Shown: positions 1-14,105 of the stretch, in pieces | How positions within the stretch are numbered: the first letter of the stretch is position 1 | Layout: each line of letters starts with the position of its first letter | Assembly (NCBI RefSeq): GCF_016820245.1 | Contig: NZ_JAFCAR010000003.1 | Location: forward strand, 205,001-269,000 | From: Jannaschia sp. Os4 | Lineage (GTDB): Bacteria; Pseudomonadota; Alphaproteobacteria; Rhodobacterales; Rhodobacteraceae | Direction: 5' to 3' | Length of the DNA stretch: 64,000 nucleotides | Translations under genes and position numbers: made by a program | Notes under the pieces: generated by a model | Databases searched by the model: none | Told to the model about the DNA's origin: nothing | What the model saw: only the letters and a program-made list of their open reading frames with translations

Positions 1-2770
<2,770 letters not shown>

Positions 2771-2839
2771 GATCCAGTGGAAGCCAGGCTTCCGCGATCA
2801 GCATGCACAGTGTGCGACTTGGAATGTGGAGCCTTTCTC

Positions 2840-2957
2840 GGTTTGGTGATCATAGCGCGAGCGAAACACCCGATCCCATCCCGAACTCGGCCGTTAAGCG
2901 CCGTTGCGCCAATGGTACTGCGTCTTAAGACGTGGGAGAGTAGGTCATCGCCAAACC
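2840..2957 (+). rRNA. rrf: 5S ribosomal RNA
   Basis: 5S rRNA, about 117 nt, 70 nt after 23S. The terminal stem pairs 'gtttggtgat' at the 5' end with 'tcgccaaac' at the 3' end. The internal block 'cgatcccatcccgaactcgg' is the typical bacterial 5S core. Exact ends may be off by one or two bases. It is followed by a strong terminator hairpin, and no tRNA follows directly. Confidence 0.95.
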
Positions 2958-2995
2958 TAGAAAGGCTCCGCCGTATCTCTCGTACGATGAACCCT

Positions 2996-3029
2996 GACGC
3001 CCCCGCGTGCTTCGGCCCGCGGGGGCGTC
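2996..3029 (+). terminator. rRNA operon terminator
   Basis: A perfect 12-bp stem, 'gacgcccccgcg' (2996-3007) with 'cgcgggggcgtc' (3018-3029), closes a 10-nt loop 40 nt after 5S. It probably ends the rRNA transcript. No long T run follows, which is common in this GC range. Confidence 0.75.
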
Positions 3030-3138
3030 CGCGTTTCGGGCCCGGGGCAGCGGCTTGTGCCTGCGGGGGAAGGGTGCTCTCTCCAATGAGGCGTAGCGCG
3101 CCGCGACCACCGAGGCGGATGCATCCGGGGACCGACCG

Positions 3139-4338
3139 ATGAAGACGATCGTGCTGGGAGGGGATGGCTTCTGCGGTTGGCCGACCGCGCTGCACCTGTC
3201 GGCGCGGGGGCACGAGGTCGCCATCGTCGACGACCTGTCCCGCCGGGCGATCGACGCGCAGCTCGGCGTCGAGAGCCTCACGCCGATCCGATCCATGGAG
3301 CAGCGCCTCGCGGCATGGGCCGAGGTGGCCGGGCGGTCGATCGGCTTCCACGAGTTCGACGTCGCGACCGACTACGACCGCCTCCTCGACCTGTTCCTCG
3401 CCGAGCGTCCCGACACGATTGTGCACTTCGCGGAGCAGCGCGCCGCGCCGTTCTCGATGAAGTCGAGCGCCCACAAGCGATACACCGTCTCCAACAACCT
3501 CAACGCGACGCACAACGTCCTCGCCGCGATGGTCGAGGCGGGGCTCGACGCGCATCTGGTCCATCTCGGAACGATGGGCGTCTACGGCTACGGAACCGCC
3601 GGCGTGACCATCCCCGAGGGCTATCTCAACGTCCGGATCGACACGCCCGCGGGAGCGACGCCGAAGGACATCCTGTACCCGACCGACCCCGGCTCGATCT
3701 ACCACCTCACCAAGAGCCAGGATCAACTGTTCTTCGCGTTCTACAACCGGAACGACGGCCTGCGGATCACCGACCTCCACCAAGGGATCGTGTGGGGCAC
3801 GCAGACGGAGGAGACGAAGCGCGACGACCGGCTCGTGAACCGCTTCGACTATGACGGCGACTACGGCACCGTGCTCAACCGCTTCGTCATGCAGGCGGCC
3901 GTCGGGCACCCGATCACCGTCCATGGCACGGGCGGGCAGACGCGCGCCTTCATCCACATCCAGGATACGGTGCGATGCATCGAGCTCGCCGCCGCGAACC
4001 CTCCGGCGCCGGGCGACCGGGTGAACATCCTCAACCAGACCACGGAGACGCATCGGGTCCGCGACCTCGCGCGGATGGTGGCCGAGCGCATGGGGGGCGA
4101 GGTCGCGTACCTGCCCAATCCGCGCAACGAGACGGCGGAGAACGAGCTTCGCGTCGCGAACGATCGCTTCCTCGCGCTGGGACTGGATCCCGTTCGCTTG
4201 GAGGCCGGCCTGCTCGAGGAGATCCGCGACGTCGCGCTGCGACATCGCGACCGGTGCGACCTGTCGAAGATCCCCGCGCGGGCGGCGTGGAACAGGGCGG
4301 CGGCCTCCCGGATCGGCGAGGCGGGCGAGCCTACGTGA
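3139..4338 (+). CDS. sqdB: UDP-sulfoquinovose synthase-family epimerase (SqdB)
   Basis: 399 aa, short-chain dehydrogenase/epimerase fold. In the family, this enzyme builds UDP-sulfoquinovose from UDP-glucose and sulfite, the donor for sulfolipid SQDG. The N-terminal NAD motif is 'GGDGFCGWPTALHL' (residues 7-20). The family signature 'SLTPI' lies near 50, 'VHFAEQRAAPFSM' near 95-107, the catalytic Thr in 'LGTMGVYGYG' near 143, and the Tyr-x-x-x-Lys pair in 'SIYHLTK'. 'HGTGGQTRAFIHI' matches the family's sugar-binding segment. It is the first gene of a four-gene operon in which each stop overlaps the next start by 4 nt. A second, diverged homologue is at 51559-52713. The fold and family are sure. 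Sulfolipid as the end product is inferred, because the neighbours are not a classical sqdA/C/D set. Confidence 0.8.
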   Translation: MKTIVLGGDGFCGWPTALHLSARGHEVAIVDDLSRRAIDAQLGVESLTPIRSMEQRLAAWAEVAGRSIGFHEFDVATDYDRLLDLFLAERPDTIVHFAEQRAAPFSMKSSAHKRYTVSNNLNATHNVLAAMVEAGLDAHLVHLGTMGVYGYGTAGVTIPEGYLNVRIDTPAGATPKDILYPTDPGSIYHLTKSQDQLFFAFYNRNDGLRITDLHQGIVWGTQTEETKRDDRLVNRFDYDGDYGTVLNRFVMQAAVGHPITVHGTGGQTRAFIHIQDTVRCIELAAANPPAPGDRVNILNQTTETHRVRDLARMVAERMGGEVAYLPNPRNETAENELRVANDRFLALGLDPVRLEAGLLEEIRDVALRHRDRCDLSKIPARAAWNRAAASRIGEAGEPT

Positions 4339-6128
4339 TCGGCCCCGGCGTCCGGCGTCCGCGGGCGACCGCCCGCCCCGGGGCCCTCGCGGTGCTGCGG
4401 GCGGCGATGGACCGGGCCGACCGGCCGGACGCGCGGGCGGACGCCGACGCCGCCGTCCGGGCCGAGATGGAGGCGGCGGGCGAGGACCTCCCCGCGGACG
4501 AGGCGCTGCTCGCCCGCGTCACGGACATCGCCGACCGATCCGTCTGGTTCGACTCCGCGCACCTCCAGCGGCACGATCCCCGGGCCGGCAGCTCGACGGG
4601 CGCGGTGGCGGCGTGGCTCGCCCGGCCCGATCCGCTCCGGCGCCCGCCGGTCCCCTACTTCCGCCGCCGGTGGTACCTGGCGACGAACCCCGACCTCTGG
4701 CGCGTCCGCGACCCCTATGGGCACATGCTCACGCGCGGGATCGCCGAAGGGCGCCGTCCCCTCCCCGTCGTGGACCGCCTGCTCCGTTATGCCGAGCCCG
4801 GCACCCGTCTCGTGGACCTGCTGGAGCGGTGCCCGCCCGCGCTGTTGGCGGCCTTGGACGCCAAGAAGGCCGATCCGCTCGCCGCGCGGATGAACGCCCC
4901 CCTCTACCGGGCCCGGGTCGGCCTGCCGTCGGACCTCCCGTCCGTGGAGGCGCTGATCCACTGCGCCGCGGGCGCGCATGCGGGCGCGTGGCCTCCGGCG
5001 AGCTTCGACGGCGCCCATTACGCGGCGGCGTGGGACGCCGCGCATCCCCGGCGGCCCCTCGGACCCAAGACGGACCGGTTCCTCCACTGGCTCGCCGAGG
5101 GGGCGTCCCATGGCGTCGATCCGTCCCCCTTCTTCGACGCGGACCACTACCGCGCGGCGAACCCGGATCTCGCGACGTGGAAGGGGCCCCTCTTCGAGCA
5201 CTACTGGCGCCACGGGCTCTCGGAGGAGAGGCAGGCCCACCCGTGGGTCGATCCGCCGTGGTATGCCGGGCGCCATCCGCCCCCCCGGGGCGTGCCGGCG
5301 GTGGAGGCCTTGACCGCGCGCGCCGATCCGCGCCACCGGACCGCCCCCGCGATGCGACCGCCCCTCGCGTCGGATGCGCGGGATGCGCCGCCGCACGTCC
5401 ACGGCCCCCATGCCGCCCAGATCCACGCGCTCGCCCGGCGCCGCGCGCGGCTGGCGGCGCCGGAGATCGCGGCCCTCGTGGACGAGGCGGCCGGGCTCGA
5501 TCCCCTCGTGCGCCATCCCGGCGGCCCGCGCGACGTCCGCGATCCGCTCCGCCGGATGCCGGGCGCGCAGCGGGTCGCGGATCTGGAGGCGCTGCGGGCC
5601 GCGCGCGGCGGAAGGCCATCCGCCGACCTGCTCCTCCTGTCCGATCCCGCCGACGCGGCCGCGCGGTCCGCGGTCGATGCCGTCCGCGCGGCGATGCGGC
5701 GGAACGGCCTCCCCCCGGCGTTGGAAGTGGTCTGCGACGCGGGCGGCGGGACGGGCGAGGACGCTCTCTCGCTGCCCGAGGCCCTTCCGCACGCGGGCGC
5801 GGCGGAGCGCGCCGTCGCCCTCTTGGGGCTGATCCGCGCGACCGGGGCCGCGCGGGTGACCGATTTCGGGACGCGCGCCGGGTGGGAGGTGATCTCGACG
5901 CACGGTCGGGCGCTGCGGCACGAGACGGACCTCCGCGCATGGTTCCCCCCGCGTGCAGAGGAGCGCGACGGCCCGGCGGTGTGGGCGCTCCGGGGCGGCA
6001 TCGACGCCCTGCGCGACGCCTACGCCGACCCGGCGGACGTCCCGGCGCTCCGCGCGCGGCTCGGCCCGAAGGTCGTCGCGTTCGAGCCGGACGTCCAAGT
6101 GCCGTCTTGGGCGACGGTCGTGCGGTGA
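4335..6128 (+). CDS. Glycan-associated protein with NPD/HG repeats, function unknown
   Basis: 597 aa from a GTG start whose GTGA overlaps the sqdB stop. No catalytic domain is recognised. The middle holds repeated units of the form 'YLATNPDL...' (near residue 106), 'FDGAHYAAAWD' (near 222) and 'FDADHYRAANPDL...HYWRHGLSEER' (near 262-292). This F-D-x-x-Y-Y-x-x-N-P-D ... H-Y-x-x-H-G-x-x-E-x-R pattern is found in N-terminal parts of some bacterial polysaccharide glycosyltransferases and rhamnan-synthesis proteins. The C-terminal ~150 residues contain 'VCDAGGGTG' and 'VTDFGTRAGWEVIS' and resemble nothing I can name. Composition is very Ala/Arg/Pro-rich. It lies between sqdB and two glycosyltransferases, so a role in assembling the same glycan is inferred. 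Confidence 0.7.
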   Translation: MIGPGVRRPRATARPGALAVLRAAMDRADRPDARADADAAVRAEMEAAGEDLPADEALLARVTDIADRSVWFDSAHLQRHDPRAGSSTGAVAAWLARPDPLRRPPVPYFRRRWYLATNPDLWRVRDPYGHMLTRGIAEGRRPLPVVDRLLRYAEPGTRLVDLLERCPPALLAALDAKKADPLAARMNAPLYRARVGLPSDLPSVEALIHCAAGAHAGAWPPASFDGAHYAAAWDAAHPRRPLGPKTDRFLHWLAEGASHGVDPSPFFDADHYRAANPDLATWKGPLFEHYWRHGLSEERQAHPWVDPPWYAGRHPPPRGVPAVEALTARADPRHRTAPAMRPPLASDARDAPPHVHGPHAAQIHALARRRARLAAPEIAALVDEAAGLDPLVRHPGGPRDVRDPLRRMPGAQRVADLEALRAARGGRPSADLLLLSDPADAAARSAVDAVRAAMRRNGLPPALEVVCDAGGGTGEDALSLPEALPHAGAAERAVALLGLIRATGAARVTDFGTRAGWEVISTHGRALRHETDLRAWFPPRAEERDGPAVWALRGGIDALRDAYADPADVPALRARLGPKVVAFEPDVQVPSWATVVR

Positions 6129-6907
6129 GGGACGTCACCTGCATCCTGACGGTCCACGACGAGGGCAGCTTGGCGCGTCCGACGGTCCGCAGCTTCGACG
6201 CCGCCGTGGCCCGCGCGCGCGCCGAGGGGCTCGCGGTCGAGACGGTGCTCTGCCTCGACCGGGCCGACGCCGCGACCCGGGACGCCGTGGCGGACCTGGC
6301 CGCGCGGGCCGCCGCCGTGATCGAGACCGACCTCGGCGATCAAGGCGCCGTGCGCAACGGAGCGGCCGCGCGCGCGGGAGGGGCGTGCATCGCCTTCCTC
6401 GACGGCGACGACCTGTGGTCGTCGAACTGGCTGGTGGAGGCGTGGCGATGCTGCGCCGCGGCGCCGGGCCGCGCCGTCGCCCATCCCGAGATCCGCTGGA
6501 CCTTCGACGGCCTCGCGGCGGCGACCTTCCCGCCGGACATGCGGGATCCCGACTTCGACTGGGCGATCCTGCGCTGCGAGAACGTCTACGACGCGCTCTG
6601 CATGGCGCCGGCGGACCTCTACCGGGCCCATCCGTTCGGCGCGCGCGACCTGCGCGGGGGGTTCGCCTACGAGGACTGGCACTGGGCCATGACCGTCGCG
6701 GCGGCGGGCGCCTCGCACCGGGTCGCGCCGGGCACCGTGATCTTCAAGCGCGCCCGGGCGGGCGCCCGCAACGCGCAGGCCCAAGCCGCCAACGTGATCC
6801 CCCGTTGGGCGCCGCCCCTGCGGTGGGACTGGACGCCGCCCGACGGCGATGGCGCCGGGGCGCCCGTCGTGGGAGGGAAGGCCGATCCGAAGGGGGGACC
6901 GGGATGA
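6125..6907 (+). CDS. Family 2 glycosyltransferase
   Basis: 260 aa, GTG start overlapping the previous stop (GTGA). GT-A fold signs: the opening strand 'VTCILTVHDEG' near residue 4, the segment 'GDQGAVRNGAAARAGG' typical of the GT2 nucleotide-binding region, and the metal-binding 'FLDGDDLW' near residue 93. A late 'GFAYEDWHWAM' near 180 fits the acceptor/catalytic ED motif of GT2 enzymes. No membrane segments, so probably cytoplasmic or peripheral. It is the third gene of the sqdB operon. The sugar and acceptor cannot be read from sequence. Confidence 0.78.
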   Translation: MRDVTCILTVHDEGSLARPTVRSFDAAVARARAEGLAVETVLCLDRADAATRDAVADLAARAAAVIETDLGDQGAVRNGAAARAGGACIAFLDGDDLWSSNWLVEAWRCCAAAPGRAVAHPEIRWTFDGLAAATFPPDMRDPDFDWAILRCENVYDALCMAPADLYRAHPFGARDLRGGFAYEDWHWAMTVAAAGASHRVAPGTVIFKRARAGARNAQAQAANVIPRWAPPLRWDWTPPDGDGAGAPVVGGKADPKGGPG

Positions 6908-7716
6908 GCGACGCGCCCGTCAAGCAGGTGATCTGCATCTCGTGGGGGACGAAGTACGGCCCGCATTACGTGAACCGTCTTCACGCGATGGTCGCGCGCA
7001 ACATCACGCCGCCCTACACCTTCACGTGCTTCACGGACCGCCCCGAGGGGCTGGCCGACGGCATCCGCACCGAGCCGTTGCCGCCGCTGCCCTGCGACAT
7101 GCCCACGGGGGTGCCGGGCAAGTGGCCGAAGTCGCGGCTCTGGGGCGCGACGCTGGGCGGCCTGACCGGGCCGGTCCTGTTCGTCGATCTCGACGTGGTC
7201 ATCGTCGACAGCCTCGACCCGTTCTTCTCAGAAGGATCGCCCGAGGACGTCATCCTCGCCCGCAACGTCGCCAAGCCGCTCCACAGGCTCGGCCAGACCT
7301 CGATCTACCGCTTCCCGGTGGGCAAGCTGAAGCCGATCCAGGACGCCTTCGCCGCCGATCCGCAGGGCGTCGGCGCCAAGTATCGCTACGAGCAGCACTA
7401 CGTCACCGCCGCCGCGCCGGGGGGCGTGCGGTTCTGGCCGAAGGGCTGGGTGCGCCATTTCCGGATCGAATGCATCCGGACCTTCCCGCTCAACCTCTTC
7501 ACCGAGCCGCGCAAGCCGGCGGGCACCCGCGTCGTCATCTTCGCCGGGCGCTTGAACCCGGAGGACGCGGTGGCGGGCCGATGGGCACCCGACGAGCCGA
7601 GCGCTTCGACCCTCCGGGCGCACCTCGCCCGCGTGTGGCGGACCCGCGGCGGCTTCCGCGGCCTGCGCCGCTTCGTCCGCCCGACCCGCTGGGTCGCGGA
7701 GGCATGGCGGGAATGA
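6904..7716 (+). CDS. Glycosyltransferase, GT8-like (possible SqdD-type)
   Basis: 270 aa, ATG overlapping the previous stop (ATGA). It belongs to a family common in Rhodobacterales, with 'ISWGTKYGPHYVNRL' near residue 13, a donor/metal motif in 'VLFVDLDVVIVDSLDPFF' near 90-107 (a D-x-D in the strand), and a C-terminal 'GWVRHFR...FPLNLFTEP' segment. The layout resembles glycogenin-type GT8 enzymes. R. sphaeroides SqdD, the presumed sulfoquinovosyl transferase, was described as glycogenin-like, so this may be the matching transferase for the sqdB product; that link is inference. GC-rich short hairpins follow at about 7726-7750 and may end the operon before tRNA-fMet. Confidence 0.75.
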   Translation: MSDAPVKQVICISWGTKYGPHYVNRLHAMVARNITPPYTFTCFTDRPEGLADGIRTEPLPPLPCDMPTGVPGKWPKSRLWGATLGGLTGPVLFVDLDVVIVDSLDPFFSEGSPEDVILARNVAKPLHRLGQTSIYRFPVGKLKPIQDAFAADPQGVGAKYRYEQHYVTAAAPGGVRFWPKGWVRHFRIECIRTFPLNLFTEPRKPAGTRVVIFAGRLNPEDAVAGRWAPDEPSASTLRAHLARVWRTRGGFRGLRRFVRPTRWVAEAWRE

Positions 7717-7788
7717 CGAAAAAGCCGCCCTTCGGGCCGTTCGGCCTCTTGCAGTCGGCGGGGCGGGGCGATACCTGCCCCTCACTGG

Positions 7789-7865
<77 letters not shown>

Positions 7866-7877
7866 GTCCTCACGAAG

Positions 7878-7899
7878 ACGCCGCCCCTCGGGGCGGCGT
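7878..7899 (+). terminator. Terminator after tRNA-fMet
   Basis: Stem 'acgccgccc' (7878-7886) with 'gggcggcgt' (7891-7899), loop 'ctcg', followed by 'ttt'. It lies 12 nt after the tRNA and before the convergent gyrB, so it may serve both strands. Confidence 0.7.
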
Positions 7900-7938
7900 T
7901 TCGCGTTCGGGGGAGGGGCGCCCCGTGGGCGCCCCGCG

Positions 7939-10423
<2,485 letters not shown>

Positions 10424-10433
10424 TTGTGGGGAA

Positions 10434-11528
10434 TCAGGCCTCCGTGACGGCGCTGCGCCCGTCTGCCTCCGTGACCTCGTAGCGGACGGCCCGATCGCCC
10501 AGTTCCGCGAACAGCTCGGCCCCCGTTCCGGTCATCCACGCCTGCCCGCCGAGGCGGCACACCTCGTCGTAGAGCGCGGCCCGGCGGCCCGCGTCGAGAT
10601 GGGCCGCGACCTCGTCGAGCAGCAGGACCGGCGGCGCGCCGGTGCCGGCCAAGAGCGCCCGCGCGTTGGCGAGGACGAGCGAGATCAGCAGCGCCTTCTG
10701 CTCGCCGGTGGAGCAGAGGCGGGCGGGCACGCCCTTGGCCGCATAGGTCGCGTCGAGGTCGGAGCGGTGGGGGCCGACCAGCGTGCGCCCCGCCGCCATG
10801 TCGCGCGAGCGCGAGGCGGCCAGCGCCTCGGCCAAGGCCTCCTCGGTGGTGGGCTCCTCCTCGTCCGGTCCCGACAGCGTCAGGTCGGCAGCGGGGAACG
10901 CCCCCGCCGCCTCCTGCGCGGCGACGAGCTTGGCCAGCGCCGCGCGCCGCCGGTCGTGGATGCGCGCCCCGAACCCGGCCATCTGCGCCTCCAGCGCCTC
11001 GAACCAGCGCGCGTCGCGCACCCCGTCGCGCAGCAGGCGGTTGCGGTCGCGCATGACCTTCTCGTAGGCGATCGCGCCCTCGGCATGGGACGGGTCGAAG
11101 GAGAGCGTCATCCGGTCGAGGAACCGTCGGCGCCCCTCGGCCCCTTCGATCCAGAGCCGGTCCATCGACGGCACCAGCCAGAGCACGCGCAGGACGCGTC
11201 CGAGCGCCACCTGCGGCGCGGCCTTGCCGTCGACCTGCGTGGTGCGGGGGCGCCCGGCCTCGGCGCGCAGCTCCACCTCGCGGGTGCCCTCCGGCCCCTC
11301 CACCTCGGCGGCGATGCGCCAGCCGATGGCCTCCTGCCTGCGGGTCAGATCCTCGGTCGCCGCCCGCCGCATGCCCCGACCGGGCGAGAGCAGCGAGACC
11401 GCCTCGATCAGGTTGGTCTTGCCCGCGCCGTTGGGCCCGAACACGGCCACGGGCCGCCCGTCGAGGTCGAGCCGCGTCGAGCGGTGGGAGCGGAAGTGCG
11501 AGAGCGCGAGGCGGGCGACGTAGGCCAG
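10434..11528 (-). CDS. recF: DNA replication/repair protein RecF
   Basis: 364 aa with the proposed CTG start. RecF is an SMC-like ATPase that helps load RecA at gaps with RecO and RecR. Walker A 'GPNGAGKTN' near residue 32, signature 'LCSTGEQKALL' near 270, Walker B 'VLLLDEVAAHLDAG' near 303. Start problem: the family's first strand ('LALSHFRSHR') lies upstream of the first ATG/GTG in frame (GTG at 11450), and no standard start exists before the preceding in-frame stop. A CTG at 11528, four bases after the dnaN stop, gives the normal length. No clear Shine-Dalgarno sequence is seen, so coupling to dnaN translation is inferred. Confidence 0.92.
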   Translation of the reverse strand: MAYVARLALSHFRSHRSTRLDLDGRPVAVFGPNGAGKTNLIEAVSLLSPGRGMRRAATEDLTRRQEAIGWRIAAEVEGPEGTREVELRAEAGRPRTTQVDGKAAPQVALGRVLRVLWLVPSMDRLWIEGAEGRRRFLDRMTLSFDPSHAEGAIAYEKVMRDRNRLLRDGVRDARWFEALEAQMAGFGARIHDRRRAALAKLVAAQEAAGAFPAADLTLSGPDEEEPTTEEALAEALAASRSRDMAAGRTLVGPHRSDLDATYAAKGVPARLCSTGEQKALLISLVLANARALLAGTGAPPVLLLDEVAAHLDAGRRAALYDEVCRLGGQAWMTGTGAELFAELGDRAVRYEVTEADGRSAVTEA

Positions 11529-11532
11529 CGCG

Positions 11533-12651
11533 TCACACCCGCATCGGCATCACGACGTAGATCGCGCTCGTGTCCTCGCCCTCGCGCATCAGCGTCGGGT
11601 CGCCGGGGTTGTTGAACAAGAACACGGCGTTCTCTCGGTCCACCTGGCTCGCGATCTCCAGCAGGTACTTGGCGTTGAAGCCGATCTCCAGCTTCTCGTC
11701 GCCGTAGTCGACGATCAGCTCCTCCTCGGCCTGTCCGGCGTCGGGCGCGTTGACCGACAGGACGAGCTTGTCGTCGTCGAGGGACAGCTTCACCGCCTTG
11801 GACCGCTCGGACGACACGGTCGCCACCCGGTCCACCGCGCGCGCGAAGTCGGCGGCATCGACCTTCAGCGTGCGCTCGTTCGCGGTCGGGATCACGCGGG
11901 CGTAGTCGGGGAAGGTGCCGTCGATGACCTTGGAGGTCAGGACGATGCCGGTCGTCTTGAAGCGGATCTTCGTCTCGGCGACCGACACCTCGATCTGCGC
12001 CTCGTCGTCCTCCAGCAGCTTCTTCAGCTCGCCCACGGTCTTGCGCGGCACGATCACGCCCGGCATCCCCTCGGCGCCCTCGGGCACCTCCGCGTCGATC
12101 CGCGCCAGCCGGTGCCCGTCCGTCGCCACGGCGCGCAGCACTTGGCCATCCGCGCCCTCGGCCACGTGAAGATAGACCCCGTTCAGGTAGTAGCGCGTCT
12201 CCTCGGTGGAGATGGCGAAGCGGGACTTGTCGAACAATCTGCGCAGGGTGGGGGCGGGGCAGGTGAAGGTGGCGTCGTAATCGGGCGACGTCATCACCGG
12301 GAAATCGTCCTTCGGCAGCGTCGCCAGCTCGAAGTTGGAGCGCCCGGCCGTGATCGTGAGTCGGCCCTTGGACTGGTCCTCGTCGAGCGTGACCTGCGCG
12401 CCGTCGGGCAGCTTGCGGACGATCTCGCCCAAGAGCTGCGCGTTGACGGTGGTGGCGCCCTCGCGGTCGACGCGGGCCTCGGTCTCGTCGATCACCTCGA
12501 TGTCGAGGTCCGTCGCCTTGATCGACAGCGTCTCGCCGCCCGCCTGCAGCAGCAGGTTGGCGAGGATCGGGATCGTGTTGCGGCGCTCCACGACGGACTG
12601 GGCTTGGGACACGGCCTTGAGCAGGGCCGCGCGCTCGATGGTGATCTTCAT
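11533..12651 (-). CDS. dnaN: DNA polymerase III beta clamp
   Basis: 372 aa, the normal length for the sliding clamp, which forms a ring dimer and tethers DNA polymerase III. N-terminus 'MKITIERAALLKAVSQAQSV', internal 'LPKDDFPVM' and 'GVYLHVAEG', and the C-terminus 'YVVMPMRV' all fit the three-domain clamp. It follows dnaA by 70 nt and is directly followed by recF, the classical order. Confidence 0.97.
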   Translation of the reverse strand: MKITIERAALLKAVSQAQSVVERRNTIPILANLLLQAGGETLSIKATDLDIEVIDETEARVDREGATTVNAQLLGEIVRKLPDGAQVTLDEDQSKGRLTITAGRSNFELATLPKDDFPVMTSPDYDATFTCPAPTLRRLFDKSRFAISTEETRYYLNGVYLHVAEGADGQVLRAVATDGHRLARIDAEVPEGAEGMPGVIVPRKTVGELKKLLEDDEAQIEVSVAETKIRFKTTGIVLTSKVIDGTFPDYARVIPTANERTLKVDAADFARAVDRVATVSSERSKAVKLSLDDDKLVLSVNAPDAGQAEEELIVDYGDEKLEIGFNAKYLLEIASQVDRENAVFLFNNPGDPTLMREGEDTSAIYVVMPMRV

Positions 12652-12721
12652 GTCATCCTCGTCCGTGCCGGGACGCGCACCATAGCGTGCGCCCCCGCCT
12701 ACGCAATCTTCGTCCGCGCAA

Positions 12722-14080
12722 TCAGCCTTCCAGCCGCCGCTGCAGGACTTGGGCGTCCTCGCGGAGCTGCGGGTCGGTCTGCATCAACTCCTCGATGCGC
12801 TTCACGGCGTAGAGGACCGTGGTGTGGTCCTTGCCGCCGAACCGGCGCCCGATCTCGGGGTAGGAGCGGGGGGTCAGCTTCTTGGCGAGGTACATGGCCA
12901 GCTGCCGGGGCCGCGCGATGGAGCGCGACCGCCGGGCCGAGGTCATGTCGTTCATGCGCAGGTTGTAGTGCTCGCAGGTGGTCCGCATGATCTGCTCGAT
13001 GGTGAGCTTGCGCTCCTGCGCGCGGATCAGGTCGACCAGCGCCTCCTGCGCCTGCTCCAGCGTGACCTCGCGCTTCACGAGGTCGGCATGGGCGAAGAGG
13101 CGGGTGACGGCGCCCTCGAGGACGCGGATCGACTGGGTGATGCGACCGGCCATCCACTCCAGCACGCCGTGGGACAGCGTGAAGTCCGGGTTGGCCTCCT
13201 GCAGCGCCTCGACCCGCTGCTGCAGCACGCCGAGGCGCAGCTCGTAGTCGGCGGGGTGCAGGTCCACGACGAGGCCGGCCTGCAGGCGGGTGCGGATGCG
13301 CTCCTCGAGGTCGCTGATCTCGTTGGGGGAGCGGTCGGCGGAGATCACCACCTGCTTTCCCGCGTCCACCAGCGCGTTGAACGTGTGGAAGAACTCGTCC
13401 TGCGTGCTGTCCTTGCCCGCGATGAACTGCACGTCGTCCACGAGGAGGATGTCGACGGTGCGGAACAGGTGCTTGAAGTCCATCGTGGACTGCGTGCGGA
13501 GCGCCGTGACGAAGCGGTACATGAACTGCTCGGCGGAGAGGTAGAGGACCTTGCGGTTGGGCTGCGTCTCCGAGATCTCGTGGGCGATGGCCTGCATCAG
13601 GTGCGTCTTGCCGAGGCCCACGCCGCTGTAGAGGAAGAGCGGGTTGAAGGCGACCGGGCCGGGCGAGGCCACGCGCTTGGCGGCCGCATGGGCCAGCTCG
13701 TTCGACTGGCCGACCACGAAGCTGTCGAAGGTGAAGCGCCGGTCGAGGCGCCCGTCCACGCCGCCCTTGGCGGTGGAGGCCGCTGCCCCGGCGACGGGGG
13801 CGGCGGCGGCGGCCATGCCCGCGGGGTCCGCGTCGCCCGTCTCGCCGACGTGGCAGATCACGCGGCTCGCCGAGGCCCCGGAGGCGGCCACATGGCGCAG
13901 CAGGACGTCCGAGTAGTTCCGCACCACCCACTTGCCCATGAAGTCCGTCGGGGCCCCCAGCGAGAGGATGCCGCCCTCCAGCCCCCGGTATCGCAGCGGC
14001 GCGATCCATGTGGAGAAGGAGTTCGCCCCGACGTCGCGCTTCACGCCGTCGAGGACCGTGGTCCAGGTGTCGTCGGTCAA
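12722..14080 (-). CDS. dnaA: Chromosomal replication initiator DnaA
   Basis: 452 aa from a TTG start. AAA+ protein that binds DnaA boxes and opens the origin. Walker A 'GVGLGKTHLM' near residue 148, Walker B 'LLVDDVQF' near 210, and the C-terminal DNA-binding signature 'IGRRFGGKDHTTVLYA' near 415. The TTG (14078-14080) is chosen because a clear 'GAGGGGG' ribosome site lies 7 nt upstream and the product then starts at the conserved 'WTTVLDGVKRDVG' domain I. Longer readings would extend into the rhodanese gene. No DnaA-box cluster was seen beside it. Confidence 0.96.
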   Translation of the reverse strand: MTDDTWTTVLDGVKRDVGANSFSTWIAPLRYRGLEGGILSLGAPTDFMGKWVVRNYSDVLLRHVAASGASASRVICHVGETGDADPAGMAAAAAPVAGAAASTAKGGVDGRLDRRFTFDSFVVGQSNELAHAAAKRVASPGPVAFNPLFLYSGVGLGKTHLMQAIAHEISETQPNRKVLYLSAEQFMYRFVTALRTQSTMDFKHLFRTVDILLVDDVQFIAGKDSTQDEFFHTFNALVDAGKQVVISADRSPNEISDLEERIRTRLQAGLVVDLHPADYELRLGVLQQRVEALQEANPDFTLSHGVLEWMAGRITQSIRVLEGAVTRLFAHADLVKREVTLEQAQEALVDLIRAQERKLTIEQIMRTTCEHYNLRMNDMTSARRSRSIARPRQLAMYLAKKLTPRSYPEIGRRFGGKDHTTVLYAVKRIEELMQTDPQLREDAQVLQRRLEG

Positions 14081-14105
14081 GTCTCGGCCCCCTCGTTCTT
14101 CTTGT

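Noticed and set aside
3030-7788. Mobile element or genomic island carrying the sqdB operon
   Set aside because: No integrase, transposase, attachment repeat or change in base composition was visible.
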